Shown here: positions 42,800 to 55,500 of the stretch, piece by piece
Numbering within the stretch: the stretch's first letter is position 1
Layout of the letters: each line of letters opens with the position of its first letter
Assembly (NCBI RefSeq): GCF_963678635.1
Contig: NC_087066.1
Coordinates: 22,911,996 to 22,971,995, forward strand
DNA length: 60,000 bases
Source: Symsagittifera roscoffensis
Lineage: Eukaryota; Xenacoelomorpha; Acoela; Convolutidae
Direction: 5' to 3'
Program-made: the position numbers and the translations under genes
Notes under the pieces: generated by a model
What the model was told of the DNA's origin: nothing
Databases searched by the model: none
The model's input: only the letters and a program-made list of their open reading frames with translations

Positions 42800-45700
42800 T
42801 CATTCGTTTTAGTAGCACACAGCTCCGCTGTCGTCTTTCGTGGTGCAACTTCCTTTGCGATTCTTTCGTTCTGGTCAATATTAATTTTTTATTTGGTTGT
42901 AAATTTTCAGCCGCTATTTTGACTTGGGCGTAATGGTTTCGATATGCCATATTATATAATTTGCGTAGTCTGAATCTCCCCTTTGTTAGCAGTTTTATAA
43001 GTGCAGCTCCAGTTACGCACTACGAGAGCGAAAGTAGAAATACCGCAAATGTGCTATAGTGTTTTTGAAAATCAGTTTTGTAACCCTGGTAGCATAGTGT
43101 AATTTCAACTTTTGAACCAGTTTTCTCAGCGCAGTCGATTTATAAATTGAAAAAAAAAACACTAAAGTTTCTTGAAAATCATCGGAGAGCTATAGATTGG
43201 TGGAATATTATGTTCCATAAAAAACGAAGATTGATTATTCAGAAAGTTAATATCAATGGTTTTCTGTTGTGCCTAGAAGATACAAGCTCGGCTTTTCATT
43301 TGTGTTGTTTTCTTGAAGTTGAAATGATGTAAGTTAAAGACAAATCAGCAATTTAAATAGTGATGATTATGAATGAATGTGAGCCAAATTGGTACTGACG
43401 TTAGTAACTTTTGAGCGGAGTGTCGGAATTGGAGTCCAAGTGTCTTCTAAGTTTTCACTGTGTACTACTTTTCGTCAAATTAGTTGGTTGGATTTTTCGT
43501 TTGCCAATGCAAAGCACAGCTCCATTCCAAGCAAATTAATTTTAAATCGATAAGCAAAATCAAGGTTTGAACGTCCAAATGGCACTTAAAGAAGATGCAA
43601 AATGGCACGTTGCATTTTTCTTTCAAAATTTGGTTTCAATTGTTGAACTACCGCACGGTTTGTTCAGGTTTGTACTCATATTAGATGAAATCTGTTCTGT
43701 ATTCTGACAGTCATGAAAATTTTGTTGATGACAGGAGTCGGGTACAAAAGCCGGTATCAAAAAAATGCTTACTATTTGGTTTTGAATTTATCAGCCGCGA
43801 TTTCGACTCATGCGTAACTGTTTTCGACTGTAATATTGTCTCAGTCACCGTATATTAAGTAGTTTGAATCTGCTTTTTGTTGGCACTTTTCTAAATGCAG
43901 ATCAAGTGACGCACTACTAGAGCGAAAAAAAACAATGTCACGGATGTGCTGCTAATGTTTTTTGGAATATATGTTTTTTTGAATCCTAGCAGCGTAATGA
44001 AAATTTAATTGACCTGGATTCATCAGCTCATTCGACTAAAGTGAGACAAATTCACACCAACTTCTTGGCAATCAGGGGAGACCTATAGGCTGATGGATTA
44101 TTATGTTCCAGGAAAAGTAACACGCAGATTTCGAAAAATTATTATTATCAGAAAGTTGTTTTTGACTTTTTTCTGAATGCTATGTTTTTTTTTGTGCCTT
44201 CAAAATACAAGCTCGGCTTCTCATTTGTTTTATTTTATGAAGTTTTTTAATGATATAATTTGAAGAAGAAGCAGCAATGTGATTATTGCAAAGCTAATTA
44301 AAATGAGAATTGATGTGGCAACTTTACAATTTTTAGACTTGGCTTCAGGAGTTTTGGTTGTTGTTCTCAGAGAAGGATGAGGCATTTTATTCTTGAATCT
44401 TTGCTTTATAAAAAGCTTAGCTGAAATGAAGCAATTGTTGAATGAATGCAATCTAATTTGGTTCCTAGCTCAGTGACTGTTGAGCAGAGCTTTGGGCTTC
44501 GAATTCAAGTGTTTTCTAAGTTTTCTCTTTATACATCTTCTTTTTCCTTCGAATCATTTTTGGGTTTCTTGCTTGCATATGCAAAGCGCAGCTTCGTCTC
44601 AGTTGACTAAACCTTCAAATTGATAAGAAAATTTAGGGTCTTAACGTAAAAATGGCACTGACGGTGCATCTTCATTTCAAAATTGATTTAAATTGTTGAG
44701 CTACCGGCCAAATCTTGATACGTTTGTTCAGGCTTGTACACATATTAGTTAAAATCTGTTGTTTTGTAACGGTCATGAAAACTTTTTTGTTGATGAGGGT
44801 CGTGTAGAAGATCCAGCATACGAAATTTGGTTTTTTATTTGTTTGTAAATTTATCAGCCGCGATTTTGACTCGTGTGTAAATGATTTCAACTCTTGTGAT
44901 ATTAGCTCAGTCGCCGTGTATTGCGTAGTTTGAATCTATTTTTTGGTAGCAGTTATCAAAGTGCAGCTCGAATTACGCACTACGAAGGCAAAAAAGCAAT
45001 AGAAGAGAAGTGCTTTTGAGGTTTTTTGAAAAGTAATTTAGTTTTGGAATCCTATCAGCATGATGAAACTTCAACTATCGACCCGATTTGCTCTAAGCTA
45101 AAGAAGTGTTTCACTCAGAAACTTCATGACACTCAGTGTGAATTCTTTTTTCAATGCTATAATGGTTCGTTTTGTGCCTGCAAAAAAACAAGCTCGGCTT
45201 CTCCTTTATTTTATTTTGTTGAAGTTGTTATGATCAAACTTTGAAAAATCAGCCACACGATTTGTGCATAGCTAATTTAACTGAGAATTGCTGCGGCAAC
45301 TTAACGATTTCTAGACTTGATTTCAGGAATTTGAAGACTCCTTCTTGCTTTTTGGATTTTTTTAATGAACTAACTGATTAATTTTTGTCTGGTTGGTGTT
45401 TCTCAGAGAAAGATGAGGAATCTTAGACTCAAGTCTGTTTTACTAACAGCTTTACTTAAATGAAGCAATTAAAGAGTGAATGCAAGCCGATTTGCTTCTA
45501 AGCTTAGTTGTTGTTGAGCAGAGTTTTTGGGCTCGAATTCAAGTATTTTCTAAGTTTTCTCTATATACATATTTTTCTCTTCGAAACTTTTTTTTTGTTT
45601 TTTTGTTTGTTTGCATATATTAAGCACAGTTTCGTCCCGCTTGACCTAACCTTCAAATCGATTGAGATTTTGGGTCAAAATTGCACTGACGGCGCATCTT

Positions 45701-47860
45701 CATTTCAAAAATTGATTTAAATTGTTGGAGCACTGGCCGAACCCTTATATGTTTTGTTCAGGTTTGTACTCATATTAGGTGAAATCTGTTGTTGTAACTG
45801 TCACGAAAACTTTGATATAGATGGGGATCGGGTAGAATAGCCAGCATCCGAAATTTCGACGTATATTGCGTAATTTGAATCCCTTTTTTGGTAACAATTT
45901 TCCAAAGACAGCTCGAGTTCCGCACTACGAGAGCGAAAAATGCAATAGCTCAGAAGTGCTGCTAGTGTTTTTTTTTTCGAAAAACTATTAAGTTTAGGAA
46001 TCCTAGCAACATAATAAACTAGCTATTGACCCGGTTTTCTCCGTTCAGTCGACTAAACTAAACTAACAAAAATTCACTCAGAAATTTTTAACAGAAATTT
46101 GTTCTTGACTTCTTTTTTTTCTCAATACTGTAATGTTTTTTGAGCCTTCAAAAAAAATAAGCTCGTCTTTTCATTCGTTTTTTCAAGTTTTAATGATCTA
46201 AGTTAAAGATAAACCGGCAAGACGATTAGTGCATAGCTAGTTTAATTGAAAATTTCTGCGGCAACTTTACGATTTTTAGACTTGATTTCAGAAATTTGAA
46301 GACTCCCCTTGGCTCCTTCAGAATGTTTTTTTTCAACGAACTAACTGATTTATTTTTGTCTGGGTGGTCTTTCTCAGAGAAAGATGAGGAATCTTAGACT
46401 CAAGTCTGTTTTACTAACAGCTTTGCCTAAATAAAGCAATTAATGTATGAATGCAAGCCAATTTGGTACTGAGATTAGTGATTTTTGAGCAGAGCTTTCG
46501 GGGTTCGAGTTCAATTGTCTTCTAAGTTTTTTCTGCATACGTCTTTTTCTCATCATTTTTTTACGATTTTTTGTTTGCATATGCAAAGCGCAGCCTTGTT
46601 CCAGTTAACTGAACCTTCCAATTGATAGGCAAATTTAGGGTCTAGACGTGAAATTGGCACTGACGCTGAATGCTCTTTTCAAAAGTTGATTTTAGTTTTT
46701 GAAGTATCGGCCGAATCCTCAAACGTTTTGTTCAGGTTTGTACTCATTTTAGGTGAAATTTGTTCTGTTTTGTAACGGTCATGAAAAGTTGATTGATGAT
46801 GGGTTCGGGTAGAAGAGCTAGCATGGGAAACTTGTTTTTACGAGTAATGAGCGTAGTGAGTACTCTGATATAGGTCTTGCTGATTTTTTTTATGATTTGT
46901 TCACGCTAACTTTTGATTTTTCGGGGTTTGAATTGTGATTTCTTGTTAAGTTCAGTTCATTTTTATTGTTAAAAGGAAGGCAAGCTCCACTATCGAGCAG
47001 CGAAATTGTAAAGGTGACGAAAAACGTGATCGATTTCTAATTTCGAAGGAAATTAACTGTCAGATTATCCAGCCAAATAAAAGTTATACGTATTGATCCT
47101 GTTTTCTGAAAAAAGTGTCCATCATAAGTTGTTCTACAAATTCAAAGAGCTCTAAGGCCATCAATTTTTTTTCTTTGAAATTCAAAAGTTGAAGACGGTT
47201 TTCTGTTTCCTTGCGTTCATTACTCTTTTCCAACTTGTCAGTTGGCTATGTTTATTTGGTGGCAAGTTTTTCAGCCGCGATTTAGACTCTTGTGTAAATG
47301 GTTTCAACTCTTGTGATAATGGTTCAGTCGTCGTATGTTGCGTAGTTTGAATCTCCTTTTTTAGCAGTTTTCTTGAATCCGCTCAAGTTACGCACTATAG
47401 CGAAAGTAGAAATTGCTCAAATATGCGGCTAGTGTTTTTTGAAATTTTCATTAGTTTTGGAATCCTAGCAGCATTATGAAACTTTAATAATTGAACCGGT
47501 TTTCTCAGCTCAGTTGACCAAATTCAAAAAAAATTCACTCAGTTGAAGAAAATTCATCAATATATTTTCAGCATAGCTGTTCTAGATTATTCTAGCTGCG
47601 GTACCCTCATGATTCTTAAAAATTTTAGACTTGATTTCAGACTTAATCAGTTTTTAGACTTGACCAATTTGGTACTGACGTTAATGACTTTAGAGCTGAA
47701 TTTCGGGGTTCAAGTTCGGGTGTCTTCTAAGTTTTCTCTGTACATATCATTTTCTTTTCAAATCCTTTGTTGGATTTTTTGTTTGCGTATACGAAGCGCA
47801 GCTTCGTCCTTGTCAACTTAATCTTCAAATCGATCAGCACTTAACATTCGCACACCAGTC
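42800..47860. repeat. Diverged tandem array, unit about 1 kb, about five units
   Basis: Landmarks recur in fixed order. They are a GCAAAGCGCAGCTTCGTC hairpin (near 43508, 44581, 45620, 46583 and 47790, the first and third variant), CAGCCGCGATTTTGACTC, AGTTACGCACTACGAGAGCG, GGAATCCTAGCAGCATAATG, ACAAGCTCGGCTTCTC, AGAGAAAGATGAGGAATC, and TTTGAGCAGAGCTTTCGGG. Period varies from 0.96 to 1.2 kb. Units have many substitutions and indels, so this is an older amplification. No conserved frame runs through the units. Confidence 0.8.
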
Positions 47861-49270
47861 TGAGAAGAAAATCGCCGTCAGATATCTGAAAATTGACCGG
47901 TCCGAATAATGATCATCTTTTTAATAGTCTAAACCCGCTTTAACTAAGGCAGGGGCATTAAAGAACCATAGTTATAGCGATAATTCAATTTTTTTTGTTT
48001 AAAATTCATAGATATACATGGTTTTGTGTAGCTTCAATTTTCGACCCTTTTTATCAATGCACTTTCCTTGTCGGACCAAGTCGACATTGGCTCCGCAATT
48101 AAATACTCGTTGTAATATATTCCTGCCTGTGCTTGACTCGTTTTTGAGAATGCCAATATGGTTTTTCTTGTGTTGAGTTTTATTATATAACTGTTTGTCG
48201 TTTCAGGCTTGCTATGACTAAAAGCCTTAATGGATCTCATCTGTTAACGAAATAAGTGCTATGATTTCATCGCACAATTGAACCTTTGTGTTATTTTCAT
48301 ATTCTAGAAATTAATCATTATTCTTATTAAGAATCAACCATCTAATTCATTATCTGAGAGAATTGAGAACGCCTCTGCATTAAATCATGACCTTCTTTGC
48401 TTCAGTTTTCTTCATATCTAGCTTAGGACAATGAAATGTGTTTATATAATAGATAGATTCATAGCCATATTGGTTTCGTAGTATTGTTATTGTCCAATCT
48501 TCAAACCCTTAGCCTTAAAAGGGTAGTTATAATTTCATTATAATGCACTTTTTATTCAGCAACCCTAACAACAACGGCATAATACTTCCGAATTGGTAGC
48601 CTTACCCAAAATTTTTCTGTCCTTCATAATTACCCATTTGCAGTGTTCTGACATATTGATTTGAAAGGTAGCATTGAAGTTTCTCAAAACGCCGTGGGGG
48701 CATTGAATTTTTGATGTTACTTGCGCTGAAGTGTCCTTAATACTGAGACTGAAATTTACGCTGTTATACTTTCAACATTTTGATTATTTCCACAATGAAA
48801 CAAGTTTTCTAAATTTCATTGCCGAAATTATCCTACAAAAATCTCAATTAGTAGCGGTCATAGTCGTTGAGAAAAACAACAAAATTGTTGCGATATTAGT
48901 TTATTATATAGGCATATGATTATATATTGCGTGATTTTGGATTTGGCCAATGCATCAATCCTAGCAACGCTGTTTGAACGCCAGTACTTTGCTCACTGTT
49001 GTTCTGGTTTGACCCTATGACATTGAACTCGACACACCGACTCAAGAGTGTTTCAGGGTCGACAAACTTATCTTCCGAAATTCACCTTTCTCTGATCCAT
49101 TGTGACTTTATATTGATTTAAAACATTAGCGCATTTATCAAAGTTGACATAGTTTATTTCATCTATATCAGTTAGAACATTAATACCTGCAGCGCAAACT
49201 TGGTTAACTATCGTTGAACTTCGGTTGGATACTTTTTCTTTTCTTGGAGTTTTTCAAAATCAGACGAAAA
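47861..49270. other. Upstream flank of the kinase gene, no gene seen
   Basis: AT-rich. Short frames at 48034-48240 (minus) and 48731-48919 (plus) show no family features. It should hold the promoter and 5' untranslated sequence of the kinase gene; no clear promoter element was identified. Confidence 0.4.
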
Positions 49271-49553
49271 ATGGCAGCCATAGAGAACTTTGCAAAGAAG
49301 TTCAAAAGACGTCTTTCCTTCACCTTTCACTCCAAAGATGACCCCAATTTGAGTTCTATAGCTGAAAACTGGACCATAAGCGAACCAGATGGATCCTGCT
49401 ATTCCATGAATACAACATATGACCCCCCGAGCAGGACGGGCGGCGCAGAACAGTGGAATGAGAATGGACTCAAGTGTGATAAGAGGGCGGAGTTTTACGG
49501 GAGGCAAAGCTCGAACAGTTTCCATGGAACCATTGAGGAAACGATCACTGAAG
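49271..49553 (+). CDS. CDK16/17/18: PCTAIRE kinase exon 1 (start codon)
   Basis: The ATG at 49271 has A at -3 and G at +4. Residues 7-16 ([10 protein letters not shown]) match the conserved N-terminus of the family, which supports this start; the open frame reaches upstream only through a TTG. Ends ACTGAAG before GTACGA, phase 1. Confidence 0.85.
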
Positions 49554-52500
49554 GTACGAACGTTTTTTTAGGTTTTTTACGTTCGAGATAAAGGTTATTA
49601 TACTGAAATAAATACTTTTTCAACTATAATCAATATCTCTAACAGAAGCTTGAAAATTAATCATTTCGCGGCCAACATTTAATTCTGCACATCTAGTGCT
49701 GAGGTAACGTTCATTTTTTGGACAACAAAGGTGTGGGCTTCGATTCCGGCCACTGCGCTTACTTTTTGCGAGCTGAAAATATCTAAAAATTAATGGAAGG
49801 GCTATTGTTTGTAGGCATTTTTTTTTGTCGTGTAAGCTTCGCCGTAGAATTTGTTATTTAAGCTTTTAGGAAATATAAGTATGTTAGAAAATGGGCCGAT
49901 CGCCCCTAATCTTGAAAGGGTTTTGAAAAATATGTTGAAGTTTTTCATATTTTTTTTTGCTCTATCACTGGCATAAAGTTTTTTTTTCGCTAGTGGTGCG
50001 AAGCTCACTTTCACCTGTGCGTTGATTTATTTTCTAGTTTGCCGTTTTCGTTGTTGCTCTGTTTTTTGCTCTAATTACTCTTGGTTTTAAAGGCTGAATG
50101 AATTATGTGAAAAGTTCAATAGTGAGAATTAATAAATTAAAAGTAAAGTAACGCTAAGCTTAAAATAGAAATACGCTAACTGCATTTCTCGCTCACAATA
50201 CTCGCTCGAAATTAGATTGTTGATTGTTTTGATCGTTTTTGAAATTTTTTCCACTTATTTCGAAAACTGCTCAGTCAATCTGAGATAAAGAATGCAATTG
50301 AAAGAGCGATTATTAGTTTTCTCCTTTAAATAAGCTGCTATCCTCCTTTTTAAGCAGAGAAATTGCTAAGCTTTTGCGTCAAGTCCATTTTAAAAACTAC
50401 GCATTTCCGCACCAATTCAATAAAAGATTAAAAACATTAAAACGGTGCATCCAGCATTAGCGGGGCTTCTAACTTACTTCGAAGCAACCGTGCTGCAGAT
50501 GCGAGGACGTGAGTGACACTACTAATCATCCTGTCGGAGATTCAAATCCGGAGCATAGAAATAGTTTTTTTTTGCTCAATTTTTTGCTGCTTTATTGGTG
50601 GCTGGTGTTAGTAAAATTACAAACGGTCGTGGAGCAGATGTGAGAACGTGATACTCCTAGTCTAAAAAATTATTTTCAAATTTTTTTCTCAAGGTGTATT
50701 TTTAATCTTCTTTTTCCTTATTTCACTTTGTTTTGCCTGTTTGGAGCTCTTTTTTGCATTTTCTTCGCTTGTGTTTGTGAAGCGCAGCTTCGCCTCTATA
50801 TTTAATTTGTTTTACTTTTTTATGCCCTGAGATAATTATATTTATAACTTAGAAGCTATTTGAAGCACATTCAACGATGCGAAATGAAAAGACTTTTAAG
50901 TTTATTACCGGGAGACTGTGCTTTGGTTTTCTTGAAAGGCCAAATTTTGTTCAAAATAGCTGCTAGATGCATTTTCATGCTCTGAACCAAAGACTGTGGC
51001 ATTGAGCGTGAAATGATCTGTCAAAAAACAAATTGGCATACAAAACCGAATGAGTGTATTGCTATAACAGAAGTGAATAAGTGCATTTATAAATTATTTC
51101 ATGCCGGTTGTAACTGAAATCTGTGTGCCGTTGGTATATAAAGTAAGCAACGGGGCGCCTAAATGATGCCACCACTTCCAACATGTGCAATTAATGGCCA
51201 TTTCGGTCGAAAATTTTCAACTATGCGGTTTAATATCTGTTTTGCTGCTACATAACCTATGTCAAATACAAAGTTTTTATTTGAAACGTTCATTTATATC
51301 TTTGTAAATTCACTGTCTGGTGAAAATGAGTTAGCTGGTTTCGAAGTTCTCAAATGATGTAACGTCTAGTCTGTAGTCACTAATGTTGACTATCCCAAAA
51401 CAATTGATTTATTTATCTATTTTCCCTCCTATGGTACCTATGGTAGTAACAATCTCCCCCTATGAAGAAATAATTCAACGGTCAAGAATTTGAGAATTTT
51501 TTACATAGTAACGAATCTCTTCCTTTTGTAAAAATGGGATAACTTAAGAGATCCAAAACAAATTATTGAGCAATTAAAAAGCTCAAGTTTCAAACTAACT
51601 TAGAAAAACTGATCATATATAAATGCATTTAGAGATCCCAGTTTTGCCTTGGCGCTTGTTCCCTGTAAACTAAGCAACAAATCGTTTGTACCTTTTCTAT
51701 TTCCGCATCGGTATTACCGTCGATCTATCCTTGAAAATTGAACTGTTTGAACCGGTTTGAACTTCAACTTTTAAGAACAAACATTTTTCTACTTAAGAAT
51801 TGACAAGCAAACAAGGATATGTTCATTTTCATTATATGGCTTTCTGAAAGTATGGCACATTGGTAAAATTATCGAAAAAATTGTGGGTTTATTTGATTTC
51901 AGTTACAAAAGTGTGATTCGGTCTTTTCGACCGAATGAACAAACATGCTATGAAAGTGATCAATCAACAAGATTCGTTTCTCATAGTCCAATCTGTAAAA
52001 TTCTGTACTTGTATTTTGGGCAAGCGTCCCTCATGCAATATAATTGTCTTCAAAGCCAAACCTTACGGATATTTTAAATCATAGTTATAATGAAGATCGC
52101 CCGTGTTTGTTTAATCATTTCTTTCAAGGTTTTGATAGCTGCTGTATGAATTTGATAGGATTAAGTTGTCGAAATTTACTACAGGTTGTAATAAGTTTCG
52201 TCTAATAGCAGAAGCATTAACTGATCAGTATAACTATAAACAGGGCAACTTTATGTTTTAGATTCGAACGGTGCTCTGAAAGCAAGCAAAAGTTGCTACA
52301 ACGGATCTTCTCAAAACTACAATACTAGACATAGCACACCTTCAAAGTCACGCTCGGCGACCCAATTTGAGCCCCAAATAGACCTTGGCAGACTTGCAAG
52401 CTCAGATCAGCAAACTGTCAAAACAAACAAAAATAGCCTCATTTCAGAACAGATCGCGACTGCTAACCAACATCATAAATTACAAAAACAGACAGAAAAC

Positions 52501-55500
52501 AATAGAATAATAGTGACTAATGTCATAGCCGCGCCGAATAAACTGGAACTAAGAAATGGACATCAATCACCGAGTGTGCGAGTCACTTTCGTAGACTCAC
52601 CACTAGAGAATTCAGGTGGTTCAAACGACAGTCGGCACTCAAGTTCGGCCGCTTCGTCTGGCTACGGATCCAGCGAGGGTTGCGGACCGGGCTCGAACTC
52701 AAACCCAATTGGTAGCAACACAATGGTAGCAAGTTCAAGTGTTGATCCACAAGACCAAACCATAGCCCAATCGGAATTGCCAGCTGCAGCGGAGATGAGG
52801 GATTGCATACCGACTGCTCGGCTCTCGGCGCTCAGAATCGTGGATATCTCGGACCCCTCGACTCCACCGGGAGGTAGTTCGAACTCAATTGAGCAGAAAT
52901 ATTCCCCAGTGAGACTCAGGAACAATAAAGGAAGCGCTAACCTACTCAGAGAAGTAAGTTATTTTGAAATAAATTATTAGCAGTAGTTTTGTTATTATCT
53001 CTGGATTAACTGCAAGTTTAAGAATGTTGAAGACGGTTTATCCACAAGGGAAAGAACCAACATGCCAGCTGTTCAGCTCTTCACAGAGGACCGCTGTTTT
53101 GCCCCTGTTTAATATCTACATGCAATTTTTTTGGTTATTTTTCTGGGCTGGGTAATGTTCTAACATGTTCCAACGATAGAAAAATGTTTTTTGTCGAAAA
53201 TTATTTTAAGGCGATAACATTACATGAAATTTACAAAATGCATATTCTCCTTGGACAGGTTAGCAGTCTTTTGGCAGATCCTCTGCAATTCATAGAAATG
53301 AAATGGTGCTTTCTTTCCACAAACGCAATTTCTCTGCTAAACGGATATGTGAAGTCGTGCTGATTTTCTTTCCATTTTTTCTTCGGGAAAAGTTTTAAAA
53401 GTTGACACGCTAGATTTGACTCTTCGCGCTTTGACGGTTCATGTATGTTACAGTTTCTTCCTAAGTGCAAGTGAATTTCATTAGCTGAAAGAAAGGCAAA
53501 ATACGCGTTCCAAATACAAACGCTCAAATGGCGCCAAAAAAACGTCATTGAATTCAAGTTTCCAAGTATTTAGGTTTAGCTTAATATAAATACTAATTGA
53601 TACGGTTTTCTCTAATCGGGTTAGTTATATCAAAAAGTTGTTAATCATAAAAGATTCTTGAAAAAGGTTCTATAACAATTTTTTGAGTTCATTAAGTTTC
53701 TCGAGTTCATTGAGTCCAACTGTCTGTTGACTAAGTTAGTTTGATTTTACTTCTAACTGTTCAGAAATAAATTCTTGTTAATTGGTGATATTTTATTTCC
53801 TTTTTATTCTAAAATGCGGCGTTGCTTAGTAGATTCAGCAGCCTATCTAAACATGGTTTTAATAGGGGTACCATATGGCCTGAGTTAATTGAAGAAAACA
53901 TACGAATTCTAGCACAGTTTCGAATCAGAAAATGGTTATGCATTGCTGTGTTTTCTTTACACCTCACTCCGTTTATATTCGAGTTAAAATTATGTTCCTG
54001 TCTTGCGGGTCCTGAAAGTCTATTTAGGCGGAAAAGGTATTTTACTCCCTCCCAGCATAAGTAAAACCATTTCCTAGATTATTTATTTTGCAGCCAAGTT
54101 GAGCATTTTTTGATGCATTCAGATAGCCGAAGGTCGAGAAGTTGGAAAGTAGAAGATCATTCTAAATTCGATTTTGATTGCTTTTGTTGAATGAATATGC
54201 ATTGTTTGAAGGAAGATTTCAGGGTGCAAGTAATATAGACCCCTGAGTTCTAAACGGAGATGGAGTGTTAATAAAATGGAATTCAAAAAGTGAAAATTTC
54301 TACATAAATGGTTGAAAGGAATTTTCAAAAGGATTTCTCTGCGCTATCAAAGCAGGCTTATCGCGGAGAATCAATTTTTTGTTGGAATGAAACTTCATTA
54401 CTTTGCTGAAATGTAAATATTTCAGGAAATTGATTTTTATACTTGTTTGTTGGATTATATGAAGTAAAAGGCTTGTCGGTAGACACGAAGACTATTTTCT
54501 ATGTAATATTTTCTGCTAAGTGCTGTTCTGCAAAAAATGCATGCCCTTGATTTTAGTGTTTTAGACTAGACATTAAATATAAATGGGCAATGAAGGAAAA
54601 GGAAAAGGTATCTAATAATCCAAATTAAACAAGGTGTAGACGTATTCTTTTCTGCTCAAATTATCTCACCTGCATTCATTTTTCTGAATAATTTTCCTTT
54701 TCCTTGAAATATTGAGTTGAAGCTTTGAAATCACTTTTCGATTTTTGCTTGGTGTGTTTCGATAATTTGTTTAATGAAATCTGCAATTTGGATTAAATAT
54801 ATTTTTTACTCTTTCATACCCTCGCTTAGATTATTCGTAGAATTTTTACAACACTTCTGTTAGGTTGTTTCTAAAATTTGCAGAAGGTAAATTCACACCA
54901 GGCAAGTTTAGGATTTATGTGAATGAGAGGTTTTCTAAAGTTTTCGGCTTATTTGAGTTAAATGGGTAACAAAATCTCCTATAAAGTAAAAAAAAATTTG
55001 ACGCTAAAGGAGCTTTTAAAAATTAGGTGTTGATTGATTGAAAATTGATGTCGATAAAAAGTACCATAGGAGGGACCCTTTAAAAACTGAGGGTGTCAAG
55101 TTTCTGAAGGGGAAGAGGGCTTCGCTTCGCGTCTCATCCTAAATCCGCTACTCGTTGGTAGGTTTGAAAATTTTTGCAACGGATATTTCAAACCAATTTA
55201 CAATTACACGTTATTTACGCGGCAAGGAGATCAAATGAATATAATTTTCAGTCCCTATTTTATTTGGGCAGAACCGGGAGCTATCCCTTTGTGTAATGAA
55301 AATTTACAAACAGATTTAGTTCACTTTGATGGTGTATTCATATCCTTTGTGGCAGATAACGCAGCTCCCCCTCATAATTCCGTCAAAATTGTTAGACTAG
55401 TTTTCATCCCTATTTTATCAATTTGACCAGTTTTTGGTCCACCAGATCTGAAGTTGGATTGAATAGTATTGACAACTTGGAGTAAATTTCGTTCTCAGAG

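Larger units (their letters stand above)
49554..52261 (+). other. Kinase intron 1
   Basis: About 2.7 kb, GTACGA...TTTTAG. Contains hairpin-motif copies near 49990 and 50775 and a repeat relative near 50255-50330. No further exon seen. Confidence 0.7.

Noticed and set aside
53231-53557. 108-codon minus frame inside kinase intron 2
   Set aside because: No recognisable family, no splice context, and its mix of aromatic and basic residues is unremarkable for chance in this sequence.
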